A stretch of DNA of 43,290 bases, taken from contig NZ_JABEQM010000022.1 in assembly GCF_014174155.1 (NCBI RefSeq), positions 1-43,290 on the forward strand. The letters run 5' to 3'. Origin of the DNA: Gluconacetobacter tumulisoli. GTDB taxonomy: Bacteria; Pseudomonadota; Alphaproteobacteria; Acetobacterales; Acetobacteraceae. Below are positions 15,073 to 23,341 of the stretch, piece by piece. Each line of letters opens with the position of its first letter. The stretch's first letter is position 1. Under the pieces are notes generated by a model, which saw nothing but the letters and a program-made list of their open reading frames with translations, ran no database searches and was not told the DNA's origin. Both the position numbers and the translations under genes were made by a program.

Positions 15073-15317
15073 TCGTCCCGCTTCTTATCCTGCTGGCGAT
15101 CATAAGTGGGAGTGCTGTCGTACTGGTACGTGCGCCAAGGCAGCAGATTGTCGCGCTGGGCGTCAATGGGCTCGTGCTGGCCTTGCTGTTCGCGGTCCTG
15201 CTTGCGCCTGACGTGGCGCTGGCCGAAATCGTGGTGGGAGCTGCCATTACACCGCTGCTGTTCCTGGTCACTCTGTCCAGCATGCGGATGGACCGACGTC
15301 GGGAGCCTGAGGCATGA
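15069..15317 (+). CDS. MbhD-like subunit (C-terminal MrpA-type DUF4040 domain)
   Basis: An 82-residue membrane protein with three helices. The text LLAPDVALAEIVVGAAITPL matches the conserved QAPDVALTEIxVGxG signature of the DUF4040 region at the C-terminus of MrpA and of MbhD. In full Mrp operons this domain is fused behind a NuoL-like antiporter; here it stands alone, as in membrane-bound hydrogenases. The conserved Asp and Glu in APDVALAE are thought to be on the ion path in Mrp and Mbh structures. ATGA overlaps join it to both neighbours. Confidence 0.85.
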   Translation: MIVPLLILLAIISGSAVVLVRAPRQQIVALGVNGLVLALLFAVLLAPDVALAEIVVGAAITPLLFLVTLSSMRMDRRREPEA

Positions 15318-16129
15318 ATGCGGTGGATGTTTCGTCCCGGGAAGCGCAGGCCACGATCGCACGCCGCGCCAGCGTCCTGCGCGGGGCTTTCGCAGCCCTC
15401 GCGGTTGCGCTGGTCGTCGCCGCATGGCCGGTCATGCGGGCGATGCCGCAATTTGGCGCGCATCCACTCATCTATGGTGACCGGGTGAATGCAATTGGGC
15501 CGGCCGAACGACATATCACCAACATGGTCAGCGCCATCAATTTCGATATTCGCGGTCTTGATACGCTGGGCGAGGAGTTCATGCTGCTGTGCACGGTTAC
15601 CGGGGGCACGATTCTGCTGCGCGGCGGGCGCGGGGAGGATAGGAGAGCGCAGCCAGGCTGCGTCAGAGGACGCGCCAATCATCGGCCTCCGGACTCCTTG
15701 CGGTTGCTGTGTCGGATGCTGGCACCGCTGACCATGGTGTTCGGGCTCTATCTTGCGATCAATGCGGTGCTGACGCCCGGTGGGGGATTCCAGGGCGGCG
15801 TCGTGATCGCCAGTGCGCTGTTGCTGATCTATCTTGCTGAGGGATATGCCGGCTGGCGGGATGCACTGGGGGGCGAATTCTTCGATGCGATGGAGGGGTT
15901 GGGCGCTGCCCTTTATGCACTATGCGGTTTTGCGGCGATGGGGCTTGGTCGGCCCTATCTGGCTGTATTCCTGCCTCTCGGGAGCCTGAAGAGCACATTC
16001 TCCGGCGGCTCGATGCTGATCGTTAATCTGGGCGTGACTCTGGCGGTGGCGGGCGGGTTCGCGACCCTCCTGATCGAGTTCATGGAGGAAACACGGGCGC
16101 TGAATCCGGGCGACGACGCGGATGGGTGA
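15314..16129 (+). CDS. mnhB: MbhE-MnhB fusion subunit of the Mrp/Mbh-like module
   Basis: A 271-residue membrane protein that joins two modules. The N-terminal part (about 1-100) has NMVSAINFDIRGLDTLGEEF and VTGGTILL, the signature of MbhE and of the MrpA/MrpB boundary. A hydrophilic linker of some 25 residues follows, and then the MnhB domain with VFGLYLAINAVLTPGGGFQG and a later GGSMLIVNLGV segment. About seven to eight membrane helices are expected. Typical MnhB is near 140 residues, so the fusion explains the length. It overlaps the genes on both sides. Confidence 0.87.
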   Translation: MNAVDVSSREAQATIARRASVLRGAFAALAVALVVAAWPVMRAMPQFGAHPLIYGDRVNAIGPAERHITNMVSAINFDIRGLDTLGEEFMLLCTVTGGTILLRGGRGEDRRAQPGCVRGRANHRPPDSLRLLCRMLAPLTMVFGLYLAINAVLTPGGGFQGGVVIASALLLIYLAEGYAGWRDALGGEFFDAMEGLGAALYALCGFAAMGLGRPYLAVFLPLGSLKSTFSGGSMLIVNLGVTLAVAGGFATLLIEFMEETRALNPGDDADG

Positions 16130-16523
16130 GGCATTGTCGCTGCTGCCATGGATCGGTGTCGTCTGGTTGTTCGGGATCGGGCTCTACGGGATCGTCACTT
16201 CGCGGCATTTCGTCCATCTGACCGGCTGCCTCGCGGCCATCCAGTCGTCGAGCTATCTGCTGCTGCTGGCCATCGGCTATCGCTATGGGGCGGTCGCGCC
16301 GATTTTCTACGATAAGAAGCCGGGCACGCAGGCGGTTGATCCTGTGGTGCAGGCGCTGGTGCTGACCGATGTGGTGATCGGAGCCACCGTCAGCGCGCTT
16401 CTGCTGGCGCTCATCCTGCAACTGCACAAGCATGCCGGAACCGTCGATCCGCAGGCCATGCGCCCGATGGGAAGGGCAGGTGTAGCTGATGGCCGCCAGC
16501 GAAGAGGCGGGCGGGTAGGATGA
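16122..16523 (+). CDS. mnhC: Mrp/Mnh antiporter subunit C (NuoK-like, MbhG)
   Basis: A 133-residue NuoK-like membrane protein with three helices. DPVVQALVLTDVVIGATVSAL matches the strongly conserved DPxPQALxLTAIVIGxAxTAL motif of MnhC. The first helix region holds GIGLYGIVTSRHFVHLTGCL, also as in the family. The C-terminal 20 residues (GVADGRQRRGGRVG end) are unusually basic and polar. The gene overlaps mnhB by eight bases and mnhD by four. Confidence 0.9.
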   Translation: MGEALSLLPWIGVVWLFGIGLYGIVTSRHFVHLTGCLAAIQSSSYLLLLAIGYRYGAVAPIFYDKKPGTQAVDPVVQALVLTDVVIGATVSALLLALILQLHKHAGTVDPQAMRPMGRAGVADGRQRRGGRVG

Positions 16524-18304
16524 ATTCGGTTTTCGCTGATCCCGCCGCCTGGCCGATCTGTATTGTGGCCGGTCTGCTGACGCTTGCAGGGGTGTTGCTT
16601 GCTGGAGCGAAGATCGTGCCGACGCTGCTCAGCGATATCGTGACACTCGCGGCGACCGCGATCGCCGGCGGTATGGCGGCGGTGCTCGCGATGCGGATCG
16701 GAGACCATCCGGCACTCTACTGGATGGGGGGCTGGACGCCGCGTCAGGGACAGGCGATCGGGATCGCATTTCTGGCCGATCGTGCGGGCGCCGGGGCGAC
16801 TGCCTTCGCGGGTCTGATGTTTACTGTGGCGATCTGGTTTGCGCGTGGGCATTTTGCCGGCGCACGCAATCATTTCCATGTCCTCATGCTGCTGTTCCTG
16901 GCGTCCCAGTGCGGTTTTTTCTTCGCGCATGATCTGTTCGACATGTTCGTCTGGTTTGAGATGATGAGCGTGGCGGGCTTTGCGTTGACGGGTTATGCGT
17001 TGCGAAGCCCCTCTCTGGACGGGGCGCTGAACTTCACCATCCTGAACACGATCGGCGCCTATCTGATTCTGATGGGGATAGCGCTAGCTTACGCACGCGC
17101 GAATGCGCTCGATTTCTCGGCCGTTCGGGCGATCGCACAGGGGCAGCCGGACGATCCGTTGCTGATCGCTGCGTTCGTGCTCATTACGACCGGATTTCTG
17201 ACCAAGGCCGCGCAGGTGCCGTTTCATTTCTGGCTGCCGGACGCCCACGCGGTCGCACCCAGCCCGGTTTCGGCGATTTTTTCCGGGATCATGGTGTCGG
17301 TCGGCCTGTTCGGCGTCGCGCGGATGGTCTGGGAGGTGTTCGCGCCGTGCCCGGTCGTGCGTCATCTTGTTCATGTCGGCCTGATGTCGCTGGGCTGCGG
17401 CAGCGCGGTCATGGGCGCGGTGATGGCCCTGATGCAGCGCCATGTGAAACGGATGCTGGCATTTTCCACTGTTTCGCATGTGGGCGTTGCGCTGATTGGG
17501 GTCGGACTGCTCGGCCAGCAGGGCCTGGGCGGAAGTCTGCTGTATCTGGCGGGTCATGGGCTGATCAAGGCAGTGCTGTTCATGATTGCGGGCATCATGC
17601 TTTCCACGCTGGGTGGCATCGATGAGATCGGGCTGCGCGGAGCGGGGCGGCCGATCTGGCCGGCGGGCATCGTGATGGGGGCCTGCGCGCTGGTGCTGGC
17701 GGGAATTCCGATCGGGCCATTGGATGCGGGCGCGCAGATGATGGACGCGCAGGCGCGGAGCAGCGGGTTGCATGGCTTGACGCTGGTCATTGGTTTCGCG
17801 GGGGCCCTGACGGGAGGCGCCGTGCTCCGGGTGACAGGCCGGGTGTTCTTCAATCTGGGACCGACGTCGGGGGAGGAGGATGCAGCCCCTACCGACGACG
17901 AACGCGAACATGCAAACAGGCCGTTTGCGGCGCAGCTTGTTCCTGTCCTGGCGTTGCTTGCGGTGTGGGTGCTTTTCGGGATCGTATTCGCCTCGGGGGC
18001 CGAGGATTTTGCGCTCGCCGCGGCCCGTGACATGACACTTGATGCGGATTTCTTTCCGCGGCGGGGCCTGCCCCATGTGACGCCCGTCCTGCCGTGGCTG
18101 CCGGCGCTGATCGCGATGGCGATTGCAAGCGCTGATCTCAATCGCCATCATATCCCTGATGCGGTCTATGGCGCTTTTGCGGGCGCAAGCCGGCCTGCGT
18201 TCCGTATGTTGCAGGCGATCCATGATGGTGTGATCGGGGAGTATGTGCTGTGGATGATGGCGGGGCTCGTGTTTCTTGCAGGGATAGCGATCCTTGGATG
18301 CTAG
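16520..18304 (+). CDS. mnhD: Mrp/Mnh antiporter subunit D (NuoN-like, MbhH)
   Basis: A 594-residue proton- or sodium-conducting subunit related to NuoL/M/N and MrpD, with about 14 membrane helices. The hallmark KAAQVPFHFWLPDAHAVAPS and the following SPVSAIFSGIMV segment are present, as is the Glu-bearing VWFEMMSVAGFALTGY helix and the LYLAGHGLIKAVLFM helix with its conserved His and Lys. It is the only antiporter-like subunit of the cluster, because no NuoL-like MrpA is found. It ends the operon; 146 bases separate it from the efflux operon. Confidence 0.92.
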   Translation: MNSVFADPAAWPICIVAGLLTLAGVLLAGAKIVPTLLSDIVTLAATAIAGGMAAVLAMRIGDHPALYWMGGWTPRQGQAIGIAFLADRAGAGATAFAGLMFTVAIWFARGHFAGARNHFHVLMLLFLASQCGFFFAHDLFDMFVWFEMMSVAGFALTGYALRSPSLDGALNFTILNTIGAYLILMGIALAYARANALDFSAVRAIAQGQPDDPLLIAAFVLITTGFLTKAAQVPFHFWLPDAHAVAPSPVSAIFSGIMVSVGLFGVARMVWEVFAPCPVVRHLVHVGLMSLGCGSAVMGAVMALMQRHVKRMLAFSTVSHVGVALIGVGLLGQQGLGGSLLYLAGHGLIKAVLFMIAGIMLSTLGGIDEIGLRGAGRPIWPAGIVMGACALVLAGIPIGPLDAGAQMMDAQARSSGLHGLTLVIGFAGALTGGAVLRVTGRVFFNLGPTSGEEDAAPTDDEREHANRPFAAQLVPVLALLAVWVLFGIVFASGAEDFALAAARDMTLDADFFPRRGLPHVTPVLPWLPALIAMAIASADLNRHHIPDAVYGAFAGASRPAFRMLQAIHDGVIGEYVLWMMAGLVFLAGIAILGC

Positions 18305-18336
18305 CGATCGGAGGTCATTGCAGGTGATTGCGCGCT

Positions 18337-18352
18337 GATCGTTGGAACGATC
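18337..18352. promoter_or_regulatory. Inverted repeat upstream of efflux operon, possible operator
   Basis: GATCGTT at 18337-18343 and its exact complement AACGATC at 18346-18352 are separated by two bases. The 16-base palindrome lies about 100 bases before the start of the efflux MFS gene, where a repressor of the TetR or MarR kind would be expected to bind. No regulator gene is adjacent, so the link is inference. Confidence 0.4.
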
Positions 18353-18449
18353 GTATTGTCCCGATCGCATCCATATCGAGGTTGAAGGAGAGCCGTTCGA
18401 TCTTTTATGCTTGGAACATGCTGTATTCTGCCCCCTCCGACATTTGTCG

Positions 18450-20003
18450 ATGAACCGAGAGCAGCGCTCCCTCTTCGGTCTCGCAGGTGTCATTGCCCTT
18501 ACATTTGCCACCGAAATGAACGAGCAGGTTTCGGCTCAGGCCCTGCCGGACATTGCAGGGGCGCTGGGACTCAGCCGCGATCCGCAGCGCTGGTTCTCCA
18601 GCCTCTATATAACCGCTGAAATCGTTGGGATGTCGGTATCACCCTGGCTGGCCGTAACCCTGACACTGCGTCGTTTTTCACTGGCGGTTCCCTGGCTGGC
18701 CATGCTGTCCTCCAGCTTGATCCCGTTTACAGGAAACCTGACTCTTCTTTATGGTCTAAGGATTTTCCAGGGGCTATCTGGCGGCTTTACCGTTCCTCTC
18801 CTGATGACGACGGCCCTGCGTGTCTTGCCGCCGCCCATCCGGCTTTACGGGCTGGCTGCCTATGCCATGACAGCCACCTTTTTTCCCAGCCTCAGCACCA
18901 CCTTTGCCGGCCTATGGACCGATCTGGTCAATTGGCGCTTCGTCTTCTGGCAATCCATCCCGCTCTGCACGATTTCCTTCGTCCTGCTCTGGTACGGCAT
19001 GCCCGTTGAGCCACCCAGGCATGAACGATTCTGGCGCTTTGACTGGCAAGGATTTGTTCTTGTTCTGGTCGGAATGGGCGCATTTTCGACAATGCTGCAG
19101 ATGGGTGACTGGATGGACTGGTTCAACAGTCCGGCCATTTGTGTCATGGTTCTGCTGAGCGTCGTCTGCATTCCGCTTTTTGTTCTGAATGAGTGGTTCC
19201 ATCCTCTTCCACTGTTCAAATTCCAGCTTCTGAAGCGGCGGAACTTCGCCTATGGTGCCAGTACCCTGCTGATATTTATGATCATCTCGTTATCGTCCTC
19301 TACATTGCCCGCGGATTTCCTTCGCGAAACATCTGGATACCGGCCGGAACAAATCTATCCCGTCACCCTGGAAATCGCGGCGACGCAAATCGTCATGCTG
19401 CCCTTCATGGCTGTGCTGCTGAATCAGAAATGGGTGGATTCCCGTATCGTCAGTTTTATTGGCATGACCTTTATCCTTGTGGCCTGCATTGGCGATTTTT
19501 TTATTACATCAAACTGGGTACGCGATCAGTTTTATCTTTGGCAGGCCTTTCAGGGCGTCGGCAATGCCATGATTGTCATGCCTTTGCTCATGATGTCCAC
19601 CAACACCCTCGTTCCTGAAGAGGGGCCGTTCGCCTCCGCCATGGTCAATACACCCCGTGCCGTGGCGGAAGCCGTTGGCATCTGGCTGATCCAGCTCATG
19701 CATCGTGAGCGTGGCTCGCTGCATTCCGATCGGATCACCGACCGGCTGGGGCAGGAGCGGTTCCAGCTCATCCAGGGGGCAAATCCCATGCTTCAGCATC
19801 CGGCCCCGTTGATGCCGGATGGCCTGCCGGCCTCTCCCGGGGGCATGGCCGCCCTGCATGCGCAGGTCACCAGACAGACCGCGACCCTGACCTACAGCGA
19901 CGACTGGCTCGTCATGGCCTGCATCGTCTTGTTCCTGATGATATGGGTTTCCGTGCTTCCCGTTCGAACCTATCCGCCCCGTATCGTATTCAAATCGAAA
20001 TAA
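18450..20003 (+). CDS. DHA2-type MFS efflux transporter (EmrB-like)
   Basis: A 517-residue inner-membrane drug/proton antiporter. The layout is that of the 14-helix DHA2 group: motif A-like region, then LLYGLRIFQGLSGGFTVPLLM (motif C/B area), and a long C-terminal soluble segment at about 430-490 before the last helix. EmrB-like proteins export lipophilic weak acids, uncouplers and drugs through a partner membrane fusion protein and an outer-membrane channel; both partners follow directly. Start: ATG 18450 is chosen because the protein then begins like its family, although no good ribosome site is visible; a TTG further upstream would add 36 residues without family likeness. Confidence 0.88.
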   Translation: MNREQRSLFGLAGVIALTFATEMNEQVSAQALPDIAGALGLSRDPQRWFSSLYITAEIVGMSVSPWLAVTLTLRRFSLAVPWLAMLSSSLIPFTGNLTLLYGLRIFQGLSGGFTVPLLMTTALRVLPPPIRLYGLAAYAMTATFFPSLSTTFAGLWTDLVNWRFVFWQSIPLCTISFVLLWYGMPVEPPRHERFWRFDWQGFVLVLVGMGAFSTMLQMGDWMDWFNSPAICVMVLLSVVCIPLFVLNEWFHPLPLFKFQLLKRRNFAYGASTLLIFMIISLSSSTLPADFLRETSGYRPEQIYPVTLEIAATQIVMLPFMAVLLNQKWVDSRIVSFIGMTFILVACIGDFFITSNWVRDQFYLWQAFQGVGNAMIVMPLLMMSTNTLVPEEGPFASAMVNTPRAVAEAVGIWLIQLMHRERGSLHSDRITDRLGQERFQLIQGANPMLQHPAPLMPDGLPASPGGMAALHAQVTRQTATLTYSDDWLVMACIVLFLMIWVSVLPVRTYPPRIVFKSK

Positions 20004-20057
20004 CCGGCGAACGTTCGCCTCAGCCGTTCCTCCGGGGCAAGAAGGATATACCGCAGA

Positions 20058-21209
20058 ATGGCGGATGATGACCAAACGCCAGACCAGGATGGCAAGGATA
20101 CCAGACAGCGGAACAGCAACCCCGTCATGCGCTGGCTCTTCATCGGTGCGGGCGCCGTCATCCTCATTTTCGTCGCTGTCGTGCTTGCCATCATTTTTGT
20201 GCCGGCACGCTATGTCTGGACCGATGACGCATACGTCACCGCCCATTACACCGTCGTCGCGCCGCGTATTTCGGGACAGGTCGTCGCCGTCGACGTCACG
20301 GACAACCAGTCCGTCAAAGCCGGACAGGTTCTGGTGGAACTGGACCCGCGAGACGAGCAGACGGCGCTGGCCCAGGCCCGGGCAACCCTTGAGCGGGACC
20401 GGTCCCTTGTGCAGGATGCCGCCAGTGCTGTCACGCGCCAGCCGTCGATCATTGATGAAAGTGTCGGAGAAGCCGCCCGCATCGGCGCGCAGCTCGTCTT
20501 CGCCCGCCAGAATGCCCAGCGATATACCAACCTCGCGAAAACCGGCGCGGGATCGACCCAGGAAAATCAGCAATCTGCCGCAACGCTGCGGGAGATGGAG
20601 GCGACCCTCCAGTCGCTAGAAGCCCGCATTGCCGCGGCCCGTGCGCAACTTCCGATCCTTCAGGCGCGCCACAGAGCCGCAGAGGCCACCGTGGAACTCG
20701 ATCGGGCCCAGGTCCATCAGGCCGAACTCAACCTGTCCTATACCAAGGTCCGCGCCCTTGAAGACGGCATGATCGGCGAACGCAGCGTTCAGACCGGTAA
20801 TTACGTTTCCCCTGGTGCGGCCCTGATGGCGCTTGTCCCGCTGGACCGGATCTGGATCCGCGCCAACTATCGCGAACTGGCCTTGCATCACATGCGCCCT
20901 GGCCAGCCCGTCAAGATCCATGTCGACGCCTACGACACCACCCTGGATGGCATTGTGGATAGTATCCCGCCTGCCTCCGGAGCGGTCTTCGCCCCGATCG
21001 CACCGGAAAATGCTACCGGCAACTTCACCAAGATTGTCCAACGCCTGCCCGTGAAGATTATCCTTGCTCCCAAACAGCCTCTGGCGAGGCTACTCCGTCT
21101 CGGTCTTTCCGTCGAAACGACGGTCGACACCGGCCTCGCCGATGTTGCGGCGGACCAGGAGCACGAAACGGCTACGACCGTGACGGGCCATGGGAGCGCG
21201 CGCCCATGA
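20058..21209 (+). CDS. HlyD/EmrA-type membrane fusion protein
   Basis: A 383-residue periplasmic adaptor anchored by one N-terminal membrane helix (about residues 29-50). After it comes YVWTDDAYVTAHYTVVAPRI, the typical EmrA/HlyD start, and a biotinyl-lipoyl half motif with GQVLVELDPRDEQ. A long alpha-helical hairpin covers about residues 110-220, and the second lipoyl half and beta-barrel follow with YTKVRALEDGMIGERSVQTG. It bridges the MFS pump and the outer-membrane channel. GAAGGA lies upstream of the ATG; the 3' end overlaps the next gene as ATGA, so all three components are co-translated. Confidence 0.92.
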   Translation: MADDDQTPDQDGKDTRQRNSNPVMRWLFIGAGAVILIFVAVVLAIIFVPARYVWTDDAYVTAHYTVVAPRISGQVVAVDVTDNQSVKAGQVLVELDPRDEQTALAQARATLERDRSLVQDAASAVTRQPSIIDESVGEAARIGAQLVFARQNAQRYTNLAKTGAGSTQENQQSAATLREMEATLQSLEARIAAARAQLPILQARHRAAEATVELDRAQVHQAELNLSYTKVRALEDGMIGERSVQTGNYVSPGAALMALVPLDRIWIRANYRELALHHMRPGQPVKIHVDAYDTTLDGIVDSIPPASGAVFAPIAPENATGNFTKIVQRLPVKIILAPKQPLARLLRLGLSVETTVDTGLADVAADQEHETATTVTGHGSARP

Positions 21210-22666
21210 AAAAAGGGGCGTTTCTTCTTGCGACAACATGTATCCTTCCGCTGGCTGCCGTCATGGGGTGTACAGTCGGTCCGGATTTCCGACGCCCTCA
21301 TATGGCGACGCCGCCACGCTGGGGCTATGAGCCGAAGACCGGTAGTCAGACTTATGCTGGCGCCATCGACACCCGCTGGTGGCGCAGCTTCGATGATCCG
21401 GAACTGACGGGTCTGGTGGACCGTCTCGGTCGGCAGAATCTCGACCTTCAGATCGCAGCCCATCGGATCCGTGAAGCACGGTCGCAAATGAAAGCGGCTG
21501 CCGCTGCCGGGCTTCCGCAGGCCAACTGGTCCGGGTCATACGCCTATCGACAGCTCAGCACGCAGGGGATTTTCTCGTTGGCCGAACCACGCCCCGACGC
21601 CAGCATGAACTTCAACCTGTATGACAATGTCCTGAGCAGCAGCTGGGACCTGGATCTGTTTGGCGGCATCCGTCGTGGGGTCGAAGCCCGGCGTGCCAAT
21701 CAGGCTGCCGCCGTGGCCGCGCGCCGCGCCGCTGCCCTGGCCGCCGTCAGTGACCTCGCAACGAGCTATATGCAGCTCCGCGGTGTGCAGGCACAGCGGG
21801 CGATCCTGCGGTCCAACATTGTTCTGGCCGAGACGAATCTGAAACTTGTGCGGGACCGTTTCGCCAACGGGGTCGCGACGAAGCTGGATGTCTCGCAGGC
21901 GGCGGCCCAGATGGCCAGCATGAAATCGGGGCTGCCTGATCTTGAAAGCGGGGAAGCCGCCCTGATCAACGCCATCGGCCTGCTGCTATCCGAGCCACCG
22001 CGCGCGCTGGAAGCCGAGCTCGAGAAACCGGCGGCCCAGCCACCACTACCTGCCAGCGTTCCCGTCGGCCTGCCTTCGGACCTGACGCGGCGTCGCCCGG
22101 ACGTGCTGGAAGCCGAGGCGCGGCTGCATGCCGCGACGGCGGAAGTCGGGAGCGCGACCGCTGCCTTCTATCCGGATATTACGCTTGCCGGAAACATGGG
22201 CACGGAATCCTTCGCGGCCTCGGATTTCTTTGCGCTGCCTGCCAAGCAGTTCAGCGTCGGCCCCACGCTGAACGTGCCGGTCTTTCAGGGCGGGCGGCTG
22301 ATTGCCACGCTCCAGTTCCGCAAGGAGGCCCAGCAGGAGGCTTTCCTGACGTGGCGCCATACGCTCCTGAACGCATGGCGGGAGGTCGATGATGCCATGA
22401 CCGCCTATGCCAGATCCCAATCCAGTCATACCCTGACCGGACAGGCTCTTCTGCAGAACCGTGCCGCCTATACCGCCGCGACACAGCGTTACAGCCAGGG
22501 TGCGACGGATTATCTGAACGTCGTCGCAACCCATGCGGCACTGCTGTCCACCCAGTCCGCCCTTGCGGCGATCCAGACGCGCTCCGAGACCACGCTTGTG
22601 TCTCTTTATCGTGCCCTTGGTGGGGGCTGGGATTATGCCGAGGTCGCTTCGAGTGTGAACCCGTAG
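21206..22666 (+). CDS. NodT/OprM-type outer-membrane efflux lipoprotein
   Basis: A 486-residue TolC-fold channel. The signal peptide ends in a lipobox LAAVMGC, so Cys at about residue 22 should be lipidated. The mature start CTVGPDFRRP is the typical opening of NodT-family channels. Two repeats of coiled-coil and strand sequence follow, with SSSWDLDLFGGIRRGVEARR and VPVFQGGRLIATLQFRKEAQ as the two structural repeats. It completes the tripartite efflux system with the two upstream genes. It is followed by a strong terminator hairpin. Confidence 0.93.
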   Translation: MKKGAFLLATTCILPLAAVMGCTVGPDFRRPHMATPPRWGYEPKTGSQTYAGAIDTRWWRSFDDPELTGLVDRLGRQNLDLQIAAHRIREARSQMKAAAAAGLPQANWSGSYAYRQLSTQGIFSLAEPRPDASMNFNLYDNVLSSSWDLDLFGGIRRGVEARRANQAAAVAARRAAALAAVSDLATSYMQLRGVQAQRAILRSNIVLAETNLKLVRDRFANGVATKLDVSQAAAQMASMKSGLPDLESGEAALINAIGLLLSEPPRALEAELEKPAAQPPLPASVPVGLPSDLTRRRPDVLEAEARLHAATAEVGSATAAFYPDITLAGNMGTESFAASDFFALPAKQFSVGPTLNVPVFQGGRLIATLQFRKEAQQEAFLTWRHTLLNAWREVDDAMTAYARSQSSHTLTGQALLQNRAAYTAATQRYSQGATDYLNVVATHAALLSTQSALAAIQTRSETTLVSLYRALGGGWDYAEVASSVNP

Positions 22667-22761
22667 GGTTCGTTGGCGTCGACGCCGGGGAAGAGGCTGC
22701 CATTTCTTCTGCCAGATGGCAGAGGCCCTGCGGGATCAGGTATTTTGAGCATCGGAGCGGA

Positions 22762-22778
22762 GCGGCCTTGATGGCCGC
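22762..22778. terminator. Small GC hairpin downstream of efflux operon
   Basis: GCGGCC at 22762-22767 pairs with GGCCGC at 22773-22778 across a five-base loop. It lies between the end of the efflux operon and the stronger hairpin at 22794-22828 and may assist termination. No T-run follows it. Confidence 0.35.
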
Positions 22779-22793
22779 CCGCCGCGAAGCGCG

Positions 22794-22828
22794 GAAAATG
22801 CGCGTCGGATCGCCGTCAGCGCATTTTC
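22794..22828. terminator. Bidirectional rho-independent-type terminator
   Basis: GAAAATGCGC at 22794-22803 pairs perfectly with GCGCATTTTC at 22819-22828 over a 15-base loop. The A-run on one arm and T-run on the other make it usable in both directions. It sits exactly between the convergent efflux operon (ends 22666) and the YidB-like gene (ends 22842). Confidence 0.75.
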
Positions 22829-22841
22829 GTCCGGCTTCTTC

Positions 22842-23213
22842 TCAGGCCATGATGAAATCGGCCTGTGCGCGCAGCTTGTGTATTGTCTGTGGCAGCTGTT
22901 CCTGCAGCGCCTGAAGGGTGGCGGATTTCGTCAGACCGGTCTGCGAGGCGAAATTGTCGAGGACATCGTCCGGTACCAGAGCGGCTACGGTCCCTGCGGA
23001 CGTTTCGTGCGGCAGACTTTCCGCCAGCCACTCCTGCACTTCCGATTCGACGCCGGCGTTTTTCGCACGGGCCGTCAAACCGTCCTTCCCGATTGAAATG
23101 AGATATGTGCCAAGGAGACTGGTCAGTCCCGAATGGTCGCCGGCGGCACCCGTCATGATATCGGAAATTTTGCTGATGGTATCGGTTGAAATGGATGTCT
23201 TGTCGTTGGTCAT
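22842..23213 (-). CDS. YidB/DUF937 family protein
   Basis: A 123-residue helical protein of the YidB (DUF937) family. The conserved part is GLTARAKNAGVESEVQEWLA with the later segment LVPDDVLDNFASQTGLTKSA, where pairs of short helices repeat. The molecular role of the family is unknown. No signal peptide or membrane helix is present. Start: AGGAGG six bases before ATG 23213 is the best ribosome binding site seen in this part of the window, so the longer frame to 23291 is rejected. It is a single gene bordered by a terminator on its 3' side. Confidence 0.85.
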   Translation of the reverse strand: MTNDKTSISTDTISKISDIMTGAAGDHSGLTSLLGTYLISIGKDGLTARAKNAGVESEVQEWLAESLPHETSAGTVAALVPDDVLDNFASQTGLTKSATLQALQEQLPQTIHKLRAQADFIMA

Positions 23214-23341
23214 GCTGACCTCCTGCGGTTGTGGATTGTTCAGGAACGGATGGTGCCGGGGTAAGACCATTCCTGGTACGGCGGGAACCATTCCCTTGAA
23301 TGTTTGCCGTCGACGTATGGCGGTGCGGGTGAGTGGATCAC

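Noticed and set aside
17084-18511. A 475-codon minus-strand frame opposite mnhD
   Set aside because: Very basic composition with no domain; mnhD on the other strand is clear.
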